Made by a program: the position numbers and the translations under genes. Of a stretch of DNA of 64,000 bases, positions 1-10,745 are shown piece after piece. Origin of the DNA: Sanguinoderma infundibulare (lineage: Eukaryota > Basidiomycota > Agaricomycetes > Polyporales > Polyporaceae); NCBI GenBank assembly GCA_032821775.1, contig JAVLRN010000019.1, positions 124,001 to 188,000 on the forward strand, in the 5' to 3' direction. The notes under the pieces were generated by a model, which had not been told where the DNA came from, searched no databases, and saw only the letters and a list, made by a program, of their open reading frames with translations. Positions within the stretch are counted from its first letter, which is position 1. The number at the start of each line of letters is the position of its first letter.

Positions 1-431
1 CTCATGTTCAAGCCGCCGTCGCCGACCCAGACGCAGAAGTACCGCTTCCGCGACTACAAGCCTAGAAAGGTCGGCAAGAAGCACCGCGCGGCTGCGAACG
101 AAGGCACGGGCAAGACCAAGTCCAGCCCGTACCACAAGGCGGTGAGTCATTCGCGTGTTTGTTCCGCCCGCCAGGAGGCTGACGCGTGGTGCAGGACTAC
201 TCGTCCCTCGACCCGTATCTCCAGGGGCTGGGGAGCTCGCCCAAGCGCGACTTCCAGGCGCTCCTCCACAAGTACCGCCAGTCCGCGGACGGCTGGCGCG
301 ACGACTCGTCCAGCTCGCCCCGCAAGACGTACTCCGACCAGGCCTGGTCGCCCGCGGGCACGCCCAGCGCGACGCCCGTCGGCACCCCGCTCCGTCGCGA
401 GGGCTCGCGCATTGGCCGTAGCGCCTTCTAA
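1..431 (+). CDS. THO complex subunit 1-like (THOC1/Hpr1), C-terminal end, partial
   Basis: The window opens inside this gene. An exon reading LMFKPPSPTQTQKYRFRDYK runs to 141, followed by a 53-bp GTGAGT...GCAG intron (142-194). A last exon (195-431) continues in phase with DYSSLDPYLQGLG and ends in a Ser/Pro/Arg-rich tail and TAA. Identification comes from the minus-strand copies at 38-43 kb, which carry the same C-terminal block preceded by recognisable THOC1 motifs (FRRQFLFQLLI, TMFCGLIPTFLS). THOC1 is a core subunit of the nuclear THO/TREX complex, which couples transcription to mRNA export. Only the C-terminus is visible, so I cannot say whether the gene is intact. It has no frameshift here, unlike the other copies, so it may be the parent. 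The alternative donor/acceptor choices give an Arg/Thr-rich frame that looks non-coding. Confidence 0.6.
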
Positions 432-699
432 GGAATCCGTCGTTGGGAAGATGAAGCGTGAGGCGTCCAGAGTGTGTCAGTCGCTGACGTTATCATCGAG
501 GTTATGCCCGGGTTGGTCCCGGCACTATGTTCACTCTCATTATGTACCAGTCTCGTGCTCGAGCATTGTACCTGTGTATTGTCTGTTAATTGCAAGTGTC
601 ATTTATGTACAGGGCGCGAAGTGTGAAGCACGACGGGGATTGTCACAAGGTATATGCTCACCAGATGCTGTTCATCACCTTCCTGTGCCCTCCAGCAAG

Positions 700-1555
700 T
701 GGTTCTCACTCCCGCTAGAGGACTTGAGAAGAGTTGGGTCCGCGACGAGTGGGAGGGTGTGACGCAGGAGGTCCAGTAGTCAGCGGACGTGGGGGGTCGT
801 GAACGTCGTGAGCAGGACGCGGAGTTCTGGGGGTGCAGGCTTTTGCGGGGTCGAGGAAGATGGTGGTGAATTGGGTGACGACGTCGTGCACGCCCTCCCG
901 TGATGCGTCCACTTACCTCTTGAGATACCGGGCCTGACTCTCCCGCTCCCGCTCGACGCTGCCTTCGCGATTCATCCCCTTCTTCTCCACCTCCATCGCG
1001 CGCAGGGTCGTGTCGAGGTAAGAGCTCCTCGCGGAGAGGAACGCGAGTGCGTGTTCTTGCTCCGAGAAGACGTCCATCTTGCGTGGAATCCGACCGCGCG
1101 GACGAGTGCGGGAAGCTTCGCTTGCTCATGGAGCACCCGGAGCAGTTGCGCCAGCATTGAGTGGACGTGGAGGGCGATGCGAGCTCCGTTGGTTCCGCCT
1201 CGAGCTCTGGGAGCGAGAGGGTGGTGAGGTGGGCGACGTACGGGGCAGCGTCCGGAGAGGACAACGACGGCGAGAGTGTATCTCGCGACGACGAAGCGAG
1301 AATGTAGGATAGCGTTTGGAGGTCAGCAGCATCCTTTGTGAGGAGGTCGTCGCTGTGCGGGCTGGCGGTAGGAACAGGCTTGCCGCCGACGTCGAGGCGC
1401 GCGTCGCCGTCGTTGACCACGGCGCTCCCCGCTTCCTTCCGCCCTCCGACGTCGTGAACCCCGACACGTTCAATAACAGCTTTGCTTAAATGCGAATACT
1501 CCCGCGACTGGCGCATATAGTCCCTTTCCCCCGTGCCATCGATAACCGCCGACAT
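700..1555 (-). pseudogene. COG8/Dor1 N-terminal region, frameshifted and truncated
   Basis: Read on the minus strand, the first frame gives PYVAHLTTLSLPELEAEP. A second frame continues with HSMLAQLLRVLHEQAKLP. A third gives MDVFSEQEHALAFLSARSSY, then REGVHDVVTQFTTIFLD. These match the order of conserved blocks at the start of COG8, a subunit of the conserved oligomeric Golgi complex that tethers vesicles for retrograde Golgi traffic. At least two frame changes and an in-frame stop separate the blocks, and the match ends near VADPTLL at about 715-730, far short of full COG8 length. It lies tail-to-tail with the THOC1 end upstream. A fragment at about 46.4 kb resumes COG8 where this copy stops. 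I infer a decayed partial copy; uncorrected indels in the assembly could explain some of the breaks. Confidence 0.6.
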
Positions 1556-1891
1556 TGCAGGTTGCCCTGATACCTGCGTTCAACGTCTGGTAAAGCCTCA
1601 CCTCGGGAGTCTGAACACTTGTCCGAAGTCAGTGGCGACGAGATGCCTCTCAACGACGAGCCGTTGGATGGGAGGAATGTGAGAGAGGTTGTACCTAGGG
1701 AGAAGGGGAGCTGAAGAACGGCCGGGTGCCAGATCGAGATGGATCCGAAGGCGGACTGCTGAGCCCCACACGAGTCCTAGGACTCCGAGTACTCTACGAC
1801 GCACCTCTTCCTCGCTCAGGATGGGCCTTATGAAGATCGCAAAGCTCAAACCCGAGGGAGGAACTGCAGCGGCGCGGGGAGCGGTTGAGAT

Positions 1892-2112
1892 GTCGTGACT
1901 TGCCATCAATTGCGCATTGCCTGGACTTCGCACCAGTACCGTAAATTCCCCTCCAATCCCGAGATACTACAACAATCGCGCAGCGTGATCTTTGGAATCC
2001 AATGTGCATGCGATGTCTACACGAGCCCACATGCCATCAGTATTCTGCGACGCAAGCCGTCCATGTCAATACTCACAACATTCTAAATCTCGTCTCCGGT
2101 CGAGGACTTTCC
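1892..2112 (-). repeat. About 200-bp dispersed repeat, copy 1 (partner at 18,030-18,250)
   Basis: The minus strand here matches the plus strand at 18,030-18,250 over about 200 bp. Both start at an SSTGDE(I/T)-stop protein end, then a GTRAGTATTGACAT donor-like site, a TCGTGTAGACATCGCAT acceptor-like site, and TTGTAGTATCTCGG further on. Each copy lies at the 3' side of an F-box-like gene, so this may be the retained 3' end of a duplicated gene rather than a transposon. Confidence 0.6.
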
Positions 2113-2531
2113 CACAGACTTCGAGAGCCTGGCGAAGCGAACACCGGAAGGCGATGGTAGGGTGATCTCGGCGTTCAGAAGCGAGGGATGTATGGAGAGC
2201 ACGCTGCGAGCGACGACCTCTGGACTAGCGTACGACTCCTCCACCGCCAAGCAGAAATTGGTGACTCGGCGGAGCCTCGGGAGTAGGCCCGGCCCAGTCC
2301 ACCAATCCTATACGGTGCAGAGTGGGTCACGATCCGTTTCGTGGATCAGCTCAGAACAAGACGAACAGATGGAGAGATTTACCATGTCCTCGCGAAGCGA
2401 AAGCGATTGATGTAGTGCGGTAGCCGAGCGTAAGACGGAACTCGCGCACCGACGTACCCCCCGACGACCACTTCCAGGTCGAACTAGGGGACAAGTCAGT
2501 GACAAGGATGTACTAAATCGTTGTATGAGTG

Positions 2532-4087
2532 CTATAGACCCTGAGACCTGGACGGATTCACAGTGACGACGCTGGGCCCATGACCATGGGGGAGGTGCAG
2601 TACAACATGAACAACCATCAACGACTCGGAAGTTCCTGGTCGGCAGAGTATACCACGCGCGACTTTGTTCGCGTCAAAGCCATCCTCTGCACACAGTTCT
2701 GCTTCAGAAACCTCCAACTCCGGAATGGCCAATGCGAGACGATGGAGATGAAGTCGGGAGAACAGTCCGGCGAGGGTGCTCTGCGGGAAAGGTATTAAGC
2801 TATCCGATTCGACATGGCACAGCGGGCGAAGAAGAACTTACGATGCATGACTGCAGCCAAGACAGCGAGGTGAACGGGAAGTTGAGCTCGAGACTAAGCT
2901 CCCTCACTCCGCCCCAGGCGAGGCGGCCCTCCTCGGACTCGACTTCGAAGGAGTCTCGCAGGACGGCCGGGACGACGTATTGCGCGGAGTTAATAGCGAG
3001 GTGCAGGACCGCCGGCTTGGTGCTGGCGAGGACAGAACAAAGCAGACCGAGCTCCGATGCATCTGCATCCGCTCCTCCTCCAGCTTGACGATGCGGAACG
3101 TGGACGTGAAGAGCATGGACTGAAGTCGACAGGGCGATGCAGTATACGCCCAGGAGAGAGGCGTGGACCTCCGCGAGCGAGGTCCAGGTCCGCGGTGTCG
3201 GCGTGTTCAAATTGCTTTCCCGAAAGTCTAGGGCATTCCCGGGTGCAGTATCCGAAGAGAAGTGGAGGTACTTCAGGTTGGGGAAGTAGTGGTACCAAGC
3301 CTGCGGGCTCAGCTGCTCCAAAGTATACACGTGCACTCGCAGCGTTTCTACGGCGGCGAGAGGCGGGTCTGCGGCGTCCATCCGGAGCTGTGTATAACAC
3401 CAGTCGAAGACCTTCAGCGTCGTGCGGGACGACGGAAGGAGGAGGGACGGCCGGTTGAACGGTGCGCTAGGCGGGGTCGAGGCAAACGTGGCTCTGAAGG
3501 TGAGCAGCTGTGAGCGCAGTTGTGACGACATGACCAGGGCGAAAGCATTGGCGCGAAAGAGAGTGAGGTGTTTGAGAGACGAGAGGCCAGAGAATGCGGA
3601 CGCAAGCACCGAGTGCTGCACGAGTCGCGCTGCCGGACATAGTTGTAGGCGTTCGAGGGAGCTGAGCTTCGAGATGACTTTGGCGAAAGAGGTGACAACA
3701 TCTGGCGGCAGGTCACCCCAGATGTTTAGATTAAGGATCCTAACTAGACCGTATCTCGCACCGCCTTCTGCTGCAAGGAATGCGGTGTAGGACCGAAGGT
3801 GTGTGAGGGATTTGAGGGGTATGTCGCACACGAGAAGCAGTCTCGGGCCGTCGTGGTGCAGCGAACGGCAAGTCCGCATCATGAGGGAGATGACTTGAGG
3901 AGCAATGGGGGCAGAGGATTGCATTACGTGCAGCATGACATCGTAATTCAGATGGGGCTGCATTTGGAACACGTACGCTTAGCAATCGATCAGTCGTACC
4001 CCAAGCATAGTGACATACCTGCTCATTAGCCTTGCCTCTCCTACTGCGGGAGAAAGAGCTGGTCGAGTTGCGGCCAGAGTCAGACAT
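2532..4087 (-). CDS. F-box-like/LRR protein, three-exon model
   Basis: The model is exon 1 4087-4019 (MSDSGRNSTSSFSRSRRG...), a GTATGT..GCAG intron, exon 2 3957-2842, a GTAAGT..CGCAG intron (2841-2781), and exon 3 2780-2532. It gives 478 residues with no frame break. The N-terminal LNYDVMLHVMQSS...MMRTCRSLHHDGPRLLLV segment has the F-box-like pattern common in large Agaricomycete families. It is followed by leucine-rich stretches such as LSSLERLQLCPAARL, GLSSLKHLTL and WYHYFPNLKYLHFS. Such proteins usually pair an F-box (Skp1/SCF binding) with LRR-type substrate recognition, which is inference here. The 3' end is uncertain: further exon-like sequence down to about 2,087 ends in KSSTGDEI-stop, shared with the relative at 18.05 kb, so the gene may be longer. 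Confidence 0.65.
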
Positions 4088-4689
4088 GAACGGGAAGGTG
4101 GCGATGGGTGAAAGAGAACGGACGCGGGCTGCGTTGACAGCTAAAATAGTGTATTTGGATCCTGTGGGTAGTCCGATACACCTCGCCTTGCGTATTTATA
4201 GAATCCAGCTTTTTCTCACCATTAATTGCATTCGGACCGGGGGCCGGGGGACCCGCATTCGACGAAGGCGTCAGTTACGAGAGCGTGTGACCCTCAGGCC
4301 TTGACGTTCTGGGGTTGAGTCCAAGACCTCCTGTCTGCGACACCTCGAATTGGTATGTTCGCATGCTGGTCGTGCGTACGGCCGCCAAACGCCTCTCGAT
4401 GCACTCTATGACTAGTGGAGTGGAGCATACGGGTGGAGAGAGCGGATGCGGTGAAGAGGGCGACAGCGACTATTAACCATAGTGAGCGAGTGTCAAGGTT
4501 GTAGCCCGCGATCCCGTCACCGCTATGTCTGCGCTCAACTCAACCGCCTTCAAACCCCCGTGGATGCTTCCATCACGCCTGCATCAGAGTTTGAGTCCTG
4601 TTGCCGTTGCTCGCCTTGGTTGAAGCCGCCCATCGCTGCTCCTGTTCCCGCACCAGCGCAAAGCTCTCGATGCCATCGCCGACCGCACG

Positions 4690-6258
4690 CTAAAAGGTAT
4701 ACACCTCGTGCAAGTCTTCCGCGCTCTCGAATCCTGCCGCGTGAATTACCTCCGGGTCTTCGTCCACGGACGCGCTGAGGGAGGACAACACCCCTTTGAG
4801 GCGCGGGAACCACCCCGAGAGAGCCGCGGTAACGCCCTGCACATGCGCCTCGCCAATCCGTGCACGATCAATAGAAAGGCAGCGTAAACCGGATAGAGAA
4901 GGGGGGGGATAGCCGGCACACGAGCTTGCAGGCGAGCGCAGCGGCGACCATCTGCTCGTCGATGTCCGCAAGGGGAATTTCGAGCACCTCCAGATTTTTG
5001 CACCGCGCGAGGGGCGCGAGACCTGGGAGCGTGACGGACGCGTGCGAGGCGTCTGGGGTAGAGGGCGGCCTTGAAGAGCCTCTCGGGCCACACGCGCGCC
5101 ATGTCGGCGACTATCGCGTCGTCGATGGAGGAGAAGCATGGGCCGAGGAGAGAGAGCTGCCTGAGAGACTGGAGGGAGAGCAGGGTGGTGAGTGGGGCGC
5201 CAGGAAGCGGCTCGTGGCTAGGCGTCGCAGGGTCCGAAAGAAGCGAATACGTGACGTGGTGGGCGGCGCTCCCGAGCTTGACGAGCAGGTCGGTGATGGC
5301 GGGGCCAGACGGATGTCTTGCAAGCGCGGAGCAAAGGCTTTCGATGTCGTCTCCGGATGCATGGTCGCAGGCATACAACGATATCTTGGCGAGGGTTATG
5401 GACTCGATGGAATCGACCAATGTGGTGCAGGTCTCAAGGCGTTTGGTGTGGAGCGTGAGCTTGCGCAGCACAGGGAAGATCGGGGGATCGTCCGGCCGCG
5501 GCAATAACACGTCGTCGAGCGACGGAATGGGAGGATCGATGAATACGTCTAGGACGCGCAGCGAAGGGAGGAACGCAAGGTGCTCCAGCGCGCTGGGTAA
5601 AAGCGGGATGGTTTGCGCTTGGAAGGTCCGAAGCTGGGACCAGGCACATACAGCGTCAGAAAGGGCGTCCACGGCGTAGAGCGGGAAATGAGTGTGCGTA
5701 GTCGGGGACATTGACGTGAGAGATGCGTGACGATGTCGAGATCCGTTTCCGCTTCAGGGTGGCTGCTTGGGTCGCCATCGTGTAGGACATCACAATCTTG
5801 GTCGCAATAAAGAATAAGACCGAAGGTGACCAGGGATTGACCAAGGAGGAGGCGATAGGCAAACTCGCAGAGGTTAAACAGATAACTCCCTATGTCATGT
5901 TTCTGTAAAGCATCCCACGTCCCAGGCGATAGGATCCCGTTGTCTGAGAAAAGAAAGTTGAAAGGATTGATTTTCTTCACTAGAGGACCGTAGACACGCA
6001 ACCGAGCGAAGTCCGCAGCCTCAAGTTCACGGATCACCGTCTAAGAATGAATGAAGCTTCAACTTTGATTAGACATAATCAGTAGGTACTCACAAAAATA
6101 CGGTGATCCTGGTTCATGCACTCAATATTGGGCACCGTGACACCCGCATAGGTCCAAGCGTCAAGGGGTAGGGTGTAGATAAGCGGGGCCAAAGAGGGGA
6201 GCGCATGCCAGATGCTCCGCACAGCAGGTGTGGCTATCATCTCTGGAAAAACCTCCCC
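4690..6258 (-). pseudogene. F-box-like/LRR gene, frameshifted, 5' end cut by a transposon
   Basis: The 5'-most visible exon (about 6258-6094) reads MIATPAVRSIWHALPSLAPL and joins by a GTGAGT..TTAG intron to an exon from 6040 (ELEAADFARLRVYGPLVKK). The protein then follows the F-box/LRR pattern: LSRQCPRLRTL, LRTFQAQTIPLLPSALEHLA, FLPSLRVLDVF, LRKLTLHTKRLETCTTL, ending at ESAEDLHEVYTF-stop. The reading frame must change near 5,690, near 5,090 and near the C-run at 4,900-4,907, so it is probably dead. One or more of these could be homopolymer sequencing errors. The open frame runs into the putative TIR element at about 6,250 with no start codon of its own gene, meaning the F-box-encoding 5' end is missing. 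Confidence 0.6.
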
Positions 6259-6374
6259 AGGCTAATTTGGTGGAAATACAACTAAAAAGTAGAAATTAGT
6301 TGGAATTAGTTTTGCATTAGTGGCATTAGGGCAATTAGTTGTCAGTTAGACAGGTCCCCATTTTTTTTAGGAGT

Positions 6375-6438
6375 ATTAGGGACAAAGTAGCACTACATTA
6401 GAGTGCTACTTTGACATTAGTGCTACTTTGTCCCTAAT
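6375..6438. repeat. Perfect 20-bp inverted repeat in the subterminal region
   Basis: ATTAGGGACAAAGTAGCACT at 6375-6394 is the exact reverse complement of 6419-6438. A third partial copy (AGTGCTACTTTG) lies between the arms. Clustered subterminal motifs in both orientations are typical of transposase-binding regions of large DNA transposons. Confidence 0.8.
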
Positions 6439-6728
6439 AGTACTGTAGTACTATGTTATTTCTAATCCTTCCTAATAGTTGCTGGGCTGTTCAGAACTTG
6501 CGCACACCACATAGAAGATAGACATGAGAAGTGTATATTGAGCATAACTAATACATAACTGTAGCTACAGAGAAGCAGGAGGTGGAGAGCGGAGGCAGTG
6601 GTAGCTACCAGCTGCGGTGAGTGGTCAGGAGCATGGCCTTGGCATCCGTCTTTGGCTTGTCCTTGTCATCATCATCATCATCCTGGACACATAAGGAAGT
6701 GATCATGCCGGATGACGAGCAGACATAC

Positions 6729-6830
6729 CAATGGCCATAAAGAGGAGCTTGCGCGGATGAATCATGTTGACGACGCGCTTCGTGTAGTTAAAGATTTCCA
6801 CCATCATGTCCTCTTCAGTCTCCGGGGGAA
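6729..6830 (-). pseudogene. Rat1/Xrn2-like exonuclease fragment inside the transposon
   Basis: After a TTTCCCCCAG acceptor the minus strand reads [20 protein letters not shown] followed by [13 protein letters not shown]. This is the N-terminal signature of nuclear 5'-3' exoribonucleases (Rat1/Xrn2), where the family continues with an acidic active site and a VAPRAKMNQQR block. Here a GTATGT donor-like site follows and the next exon-like segment is an Asp run and a Lys/Asp tail unrelated to Xrn. Only about 34 residues of the enzyme are present, so this is a captured exon, not a functional nuclease. Confidence 0.6.
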
Positions 6831-6984
6831 GCTGGGGGAAACCGATGGTCAGTTGCATTATAAGTCATGAAGCATGTTGCGTGAACATACCTTGCCCCCG
6901 GGGCATGTGCAAGGATAGCAACGCCATTACTCCTGGCACCCTGTTCATGGACTTGTTCACAAATTCTCTGCGATACTGCCAGCC

Positions 6985-7120
6985 ATGAGAGGATCGACGA
7001 CCTGCTTGACAATGGAGACGAGGCCCTCACAGATGCTCTTGAGAGACTCACCTCTGGTGTCCACCTCGAGGCCAAGACCGATCTCATCGAATGACTCCAG
7101 CAGCTCCCCTGTGAAGGTAG
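6985..7120 (-). other. Exon-like segment of unknown gene within the transposon
   Basis: The minus strand has an open stretch reading ELLESFDEIGLGLEVDTRGE followed by LVSIVKQVVDPLMAG. Codon use and composition look like real coding sequence, but I do not recognise the family and no complete gene can be drawn around it. Confidence 0.3.
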
Positions 7121-7549
7121 CGAGAGCGATGAGAAGGGTTCACATCATGCCGCACACCGTTGCTCTCTGCATGCAGGGATGTGCAGCTTGCTTAGGTAAT
7201 ATTCGGGAGTGTGACTGCCGCAATTGAGCAGGCGAGAAGATGCACACTCATACGCGGAATGCATCGACACATTGAAATGAAGAGGCACGGCAGGGAGAGG
7301 GAAAAAAAGGAATGAGAATGGCGCAGATCACAAGGTCCGAGGCACATAAACAGACACTCACGATGGTGCATCCACCATGGGATGAGTCTCTTGAGATAGG
7401 CCATCTGGACAGCGTTGCGGTAGGTGGTGAATGTAGGGATGTAACGAGGATGATCCACAGCATCGCGCTTCTGGGCACACGAGGCCACGCTCAGCACACC
7501 CACAGTGCGCCGAGGGCCATGCCCACAATCAGGATGATCGCCATTGTGG

Positions 7550-8383
7550 TGGCTGCATACCTGTCCATAGCGAGCATAAGATTTGTCATTGACAACCCCA
7601 AGGACCCATCGAACTGAAAATCAGGGAACTACTGCTCACCAGAGAGAGCAGACAAGTGCCGTGTGGTCTCCAGATTTGACCGCATTCCGGTAGTCAATCC
7701 CGGCGATGGTGCTCATGATCACAATCGTGAGAAAGAGGAGGGACAATATGCCGCAACACTGGCACACCCAGAAGCGGAGGTGGGGATAGTCGACGAGCCC
7801 AGGCTCTGAGTCCTCGACGCTCCCGGTCTTGCTGACTCCCAAAGTATCCAACTCCTGGGGGCTCTCCTGGTCCCCATCCCTCTTCATCTTCGAAGCTGGC
7901 AGCATAAGGTCGTAGCGCACGAGCATGTCTCCTCCCAGCGTCAACGTGACGAGCAGCGAGCGGAGGAGGTGCATGAGGTCCTGCCCGATGGTGATCCAAC
8001 CGTCAGCGTAGGTCATCTGGAAGTAGACCTCGAGGCTCAAGCAGTGGCGCAGAACAATAAGCAACATGAGAGACATGCCTGACAATCTCTGTGGAGAGAT
8101 CCTGCCACGAGCTGGTGGCCTTGCCCTTGAAAGCATGCATGGGTGCGAGAGCGTCGATTCCGACGATGCTGGGGTTGTTGAGGCCGACATTGAGGACAGT
8201 GAGGGCCACAGACACCATTGCACAGGCGTCACAGCAATATGCATAGGTGAAGGCGGGGGAGGAGGTTGCTGGATAGGTAGGTGCGACGTGGTGAGTGGGA
8301 GAAGAGACCGAAGTGTTAGACGCTTGATTTGGTGGCACGTCGCCTGTGGCGCCACCAAATCGAGCATCTAAGACTTCCGACAC
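7550..8383 (-). CDS. Predicted multipass membrane protein, unknown family, probably incomplete
   Basis: From a start at 8383 the frame runs through AYCCDACAMVSVALTVLNVG. A short GT...CCAG intron inside 8090-8020 joins it to MTYADGWITIGQDLMHLLRS, then LLVTLTLGGDMLVRYDLMLP. After an acidic linker with PQELDTLGVSKTGSVED comes a hydrophobic helix (CCGILSLLFLTIVIMSTIAG). A further hydrophobic exon-like stretch (TTMAIILIVGMALGALWVC) lies near 7,510-7,570. At least three membrane segments are visible. I do not recognise the family and cannot define the 3' end. The gene lies wholly inside the putative transposon, so it may be cargo captured from the host. Expression is unknown. Confidence 0.35.
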
Positions 8384-8848
8384 TCCTTCGTCTCTCCTCC
8401 CACTTGTTACGTCACCATCCTCGTCCGACCGTCTTCAAAAGCCCCCGCAGCCTGCCCTGGGAGACGAGGTTCCCATTTCAGTCATCATTTTAGCGCGACC
8501 ATGCATGACAAACACAAAAAGACTGGCAGCAGAAGCCCGGCTCTCTAAACAGACGCTGCGATCGCGCCCCTCCCTTTCTTCATCCAACTGACTCCCGCCG
8601 CTTGACCCAGTAAGTGCTCAACGCACTCTCATCATATCACATCTGATCTCTCCTTTGCAGCTCCCCCATCACCTGTCACTGCTGTGCCCATCCCTTGCTG
8701 ACTCGCTCACGTTCATCATGTTCTCAAAGGGTCGCTGTTCTTCAGCTAGCTCCTACCCCGTGCAGATGAACTCTGCTGCCGACTGTGCGGCACAGTCACG
8801 ATTGCCCTCCTGACCTCCACCCACCCAAACCCGAACCAGGCCGCTGAG

Positions 8849-9265
8849 ATGGCAGCACTCCAGCACCAGGAAGAGCTCCTCACTGACTTCTTTGGTGGCA
8901 GCACGGCTCCCCGCCCATGCCCCCCACCACCCGTGTCCTCACCCTCGAAAGCGAGCTACGACACTATGGGCAAGAAGACAAAGTGGGACAGCGTCCTTCT
9001 CGAGCGCGATGTGAAGGCAGCCAAGGCGAGTGTTAACGTCTACCCCGAGCCCACAACACTCTCGATGCGCATGTTCCGCTTCAGTTTCGGTGACTCTATC
9101 TCGTTCTCAGTCCACGTCTGCCTCCGAGATCTCCGCACTGTGGCGAGGATCGATCGGAAGGAGCCATATCGTGTGGTGTGCATCACTGAACACTGGGAGA
9201 CAAGAGCATGTGCACGGACCCAAAATGTCTTCCATCTGCATCTGCTGCTGTCCAAGGCACCCTAG
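8849..9265 (+). CDS. Hypothetical ORF in the transposon interior
   Basis: This is an open frame of 138 codons starting MAALQHQEELLTDFFGGSTA, with a Pro-rich segment and a central FSFGDSISFSVHVCLRDLRT stretch. No family is recognised. The first 60 residues look coding, while the His/Leu-rich C-terminus looks less so, so splicing out of this frame is likely. Confidence 0.25.
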   Translation: MAALQHQEELLTDFFGGSTAPRPCPPPPVSSPSKASYDTMGKKTKWDSVLLERDVKAAKASVNVYPEPTTLSMRMFRFSFGDSISFSVHVCLRDLRTVARIDRKEPYRVVCITEHWETRACARTQNVFHLHLLLSKAP

Positions 9266-10140
9266 TGGGCGCGGAGAACCCATGAGGTCGGTCTGTGTCA
9301 CGTATATCAACAATGCTTGGGCCTCTTTCCCCCTCCATTCCCTTGGTGCCTTGTGCGCCAACCTCTCTGCCCTGCCACCTATGCTCGTCCTCCATCCCTT
9401 CTGCCGAGGACCTAGTTCGCTGGCACAATGCCTGCAATGACAGGCAGTTCTCGCCCCACAGTGACCATTGTCACAGCCGCCGGTGTCACGCTCAGTCTCG
9501 ACACCCATGGCTCAAACTCCTTGGATGGCATCCGCGACTCCAGCTCCAGCTCGATGTGCTTGACAGACGGTGACGAGAGGATGAGGAGGTGCAGGCATGG
9601 GCGTGGGCGGAGATAATAGGGGTGGTAAGTACTTATGTTCGGTCCCCTCGCCCTCACTCTCCATCGTCTGCCCGCCGTGGCTCCTTCCCTCTCATCAGCC
9701 TATCTCCCATCCTCCCCCCTTACCTTGCTCATAGAAGTCTCGGCTCTCAGCTCAGATTCAGTAACTCAATATGTTCTTGCTTGACTTGATGTCTGTGGTG
9801 TATTGTAATGCATGTTTGTTGTTGTCCCTATATAGTGTGACTTACAACACTGTTCCTCAGTGTCATTTGTGGTGTGTATAATGCTGAATGTGATGTTGAA
9901 GCACCCAATGTATTGGTATGTTTTGAATGTCCTAATACCTGAAAAAAGGTCTGTAAGTAGTGCAAAAGTAGTACTAAGTAGTACAACTGCTGTTCCTGAT
10001 AGTGCATGTTAGTACAATATTAGTACTTGAATAGTGAAATTAGATCAAATTAGATCAAATTAGGCCAAATTAGATTGATAGTAGCTCTATTAGATCACTA
10101 GTTGTACTAAATACATTGAATTTGCTTGGGAGGGTTTTCC

Positions 10141-10640
10141 TGATGTCGCTGGTGTACGGGGGTGGGAGGGACGGATTGGAGGGGTTTGTGGACGCTGATG
10201 GGTCATCTCAGGAGCACAGGCGGGCAATTATGGGGTACATCTTCCTCGTCGATGGTGGGGTGGTCTCATGGGCCTCGAAGAAACAGGAACTCATCACTCT
10301 CTCAACGGCCGAGGCCGAGTACGTCGCCGCAACGCATGCCGCCAAAGAAGCCATCTGGCTGCAGCGTTTCATCGGTGAGGTCTTCCAGCCTCTCTCCGAG
10401 CCTACCACTCTCCACGGCGACAATCAGGCCGCTATCGCGCTCACCAAAGACGGTTCCTATCACGCCCGAACGAAACATATTGATATCCGCTACCATTTCA
10501 TTCGCTACTCCATCGACGCCGGCTCTATTCGACTCATCTATTGCCCCACGGACGACCAGACCGCCGATATCCTTATGAAAGCGCTCCCCTCCGTCAAAGT
10601 CAAGCACTTTGCGTCTGCTCTTGGCCTCACGTCTGTCTGA
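10141..10640 (+). pseudogene. Ty1/Copia polyprotein, RNase H C-terminal fragment
   Basis: The frame encodes the end of a Copia pol protein: FVDADGSSQEHRRAIMGYIF, then SWASKKQELITLSTAEAEY, LHGDNQAAIALTKD and HARTKHIDIRYHFIR. It finishes at KHFASALGLTSV-stop. The acidic residues of VDAD, AEAEY and HGDN correspond to the RNase H active site. Gag, protease, integrase and reverse transcriptase are all missing to the left, where the TIR element begins at codon level. A purine-rich tract (GAGGGGGAG) and an LTR follow downstream, as expected. The element cannot be autonomous. Confidence 0.85.
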
Positions 10641-10745
10641 CGTGCTCATCGCCTTCTCGGTGTCAGCGCAGACGGAGTCGGCCTTGTTCGCCTCCTCGAT
10701 GGGTTGTTGCATGTCCTTTGGGCCTCGCTACCGCTTGAGGGGGAG

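Larger units (their letters stand above)
6245..10140. mobile_element. Putative TIR DNA transposon carrying captured gene fragments
   Basis: The left end reads GGAAAAACCTCCCCAGGCTA. The right end read inward on the other strand is GGAAAACCCTCCCAAGCAAA, an imperfect terminal inverted repeat of about 20-24 bp. Both ends are AT-rich with dense ATTAG and AGTAGTACT-type subterminal motifs, including a perfect 20-bp inverted repeat at 6375-6438. The interior is GC-rich and holds gene pieces on the minus strand (Rat1/Xrn2-like, a membrane protein) and an unassigned plus-strand ORF. No transposase is recognisable, so I infer a non-autonomous element of CACTA-like or KDZ/Plavaka-like type. No matching target-site duplication is apparent: the left flank is an F-box gene and the right flank is Copia pol. 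Confidence 0.5.

Noticed and set aside
10116..10140. Start codon of an independent RNase H gene at 10,116
   Set aside because: The first codons lie in the transposon's right terminal repeat. Homology to Copia pol begins only after 10,140, so it is a chimeric open frame.
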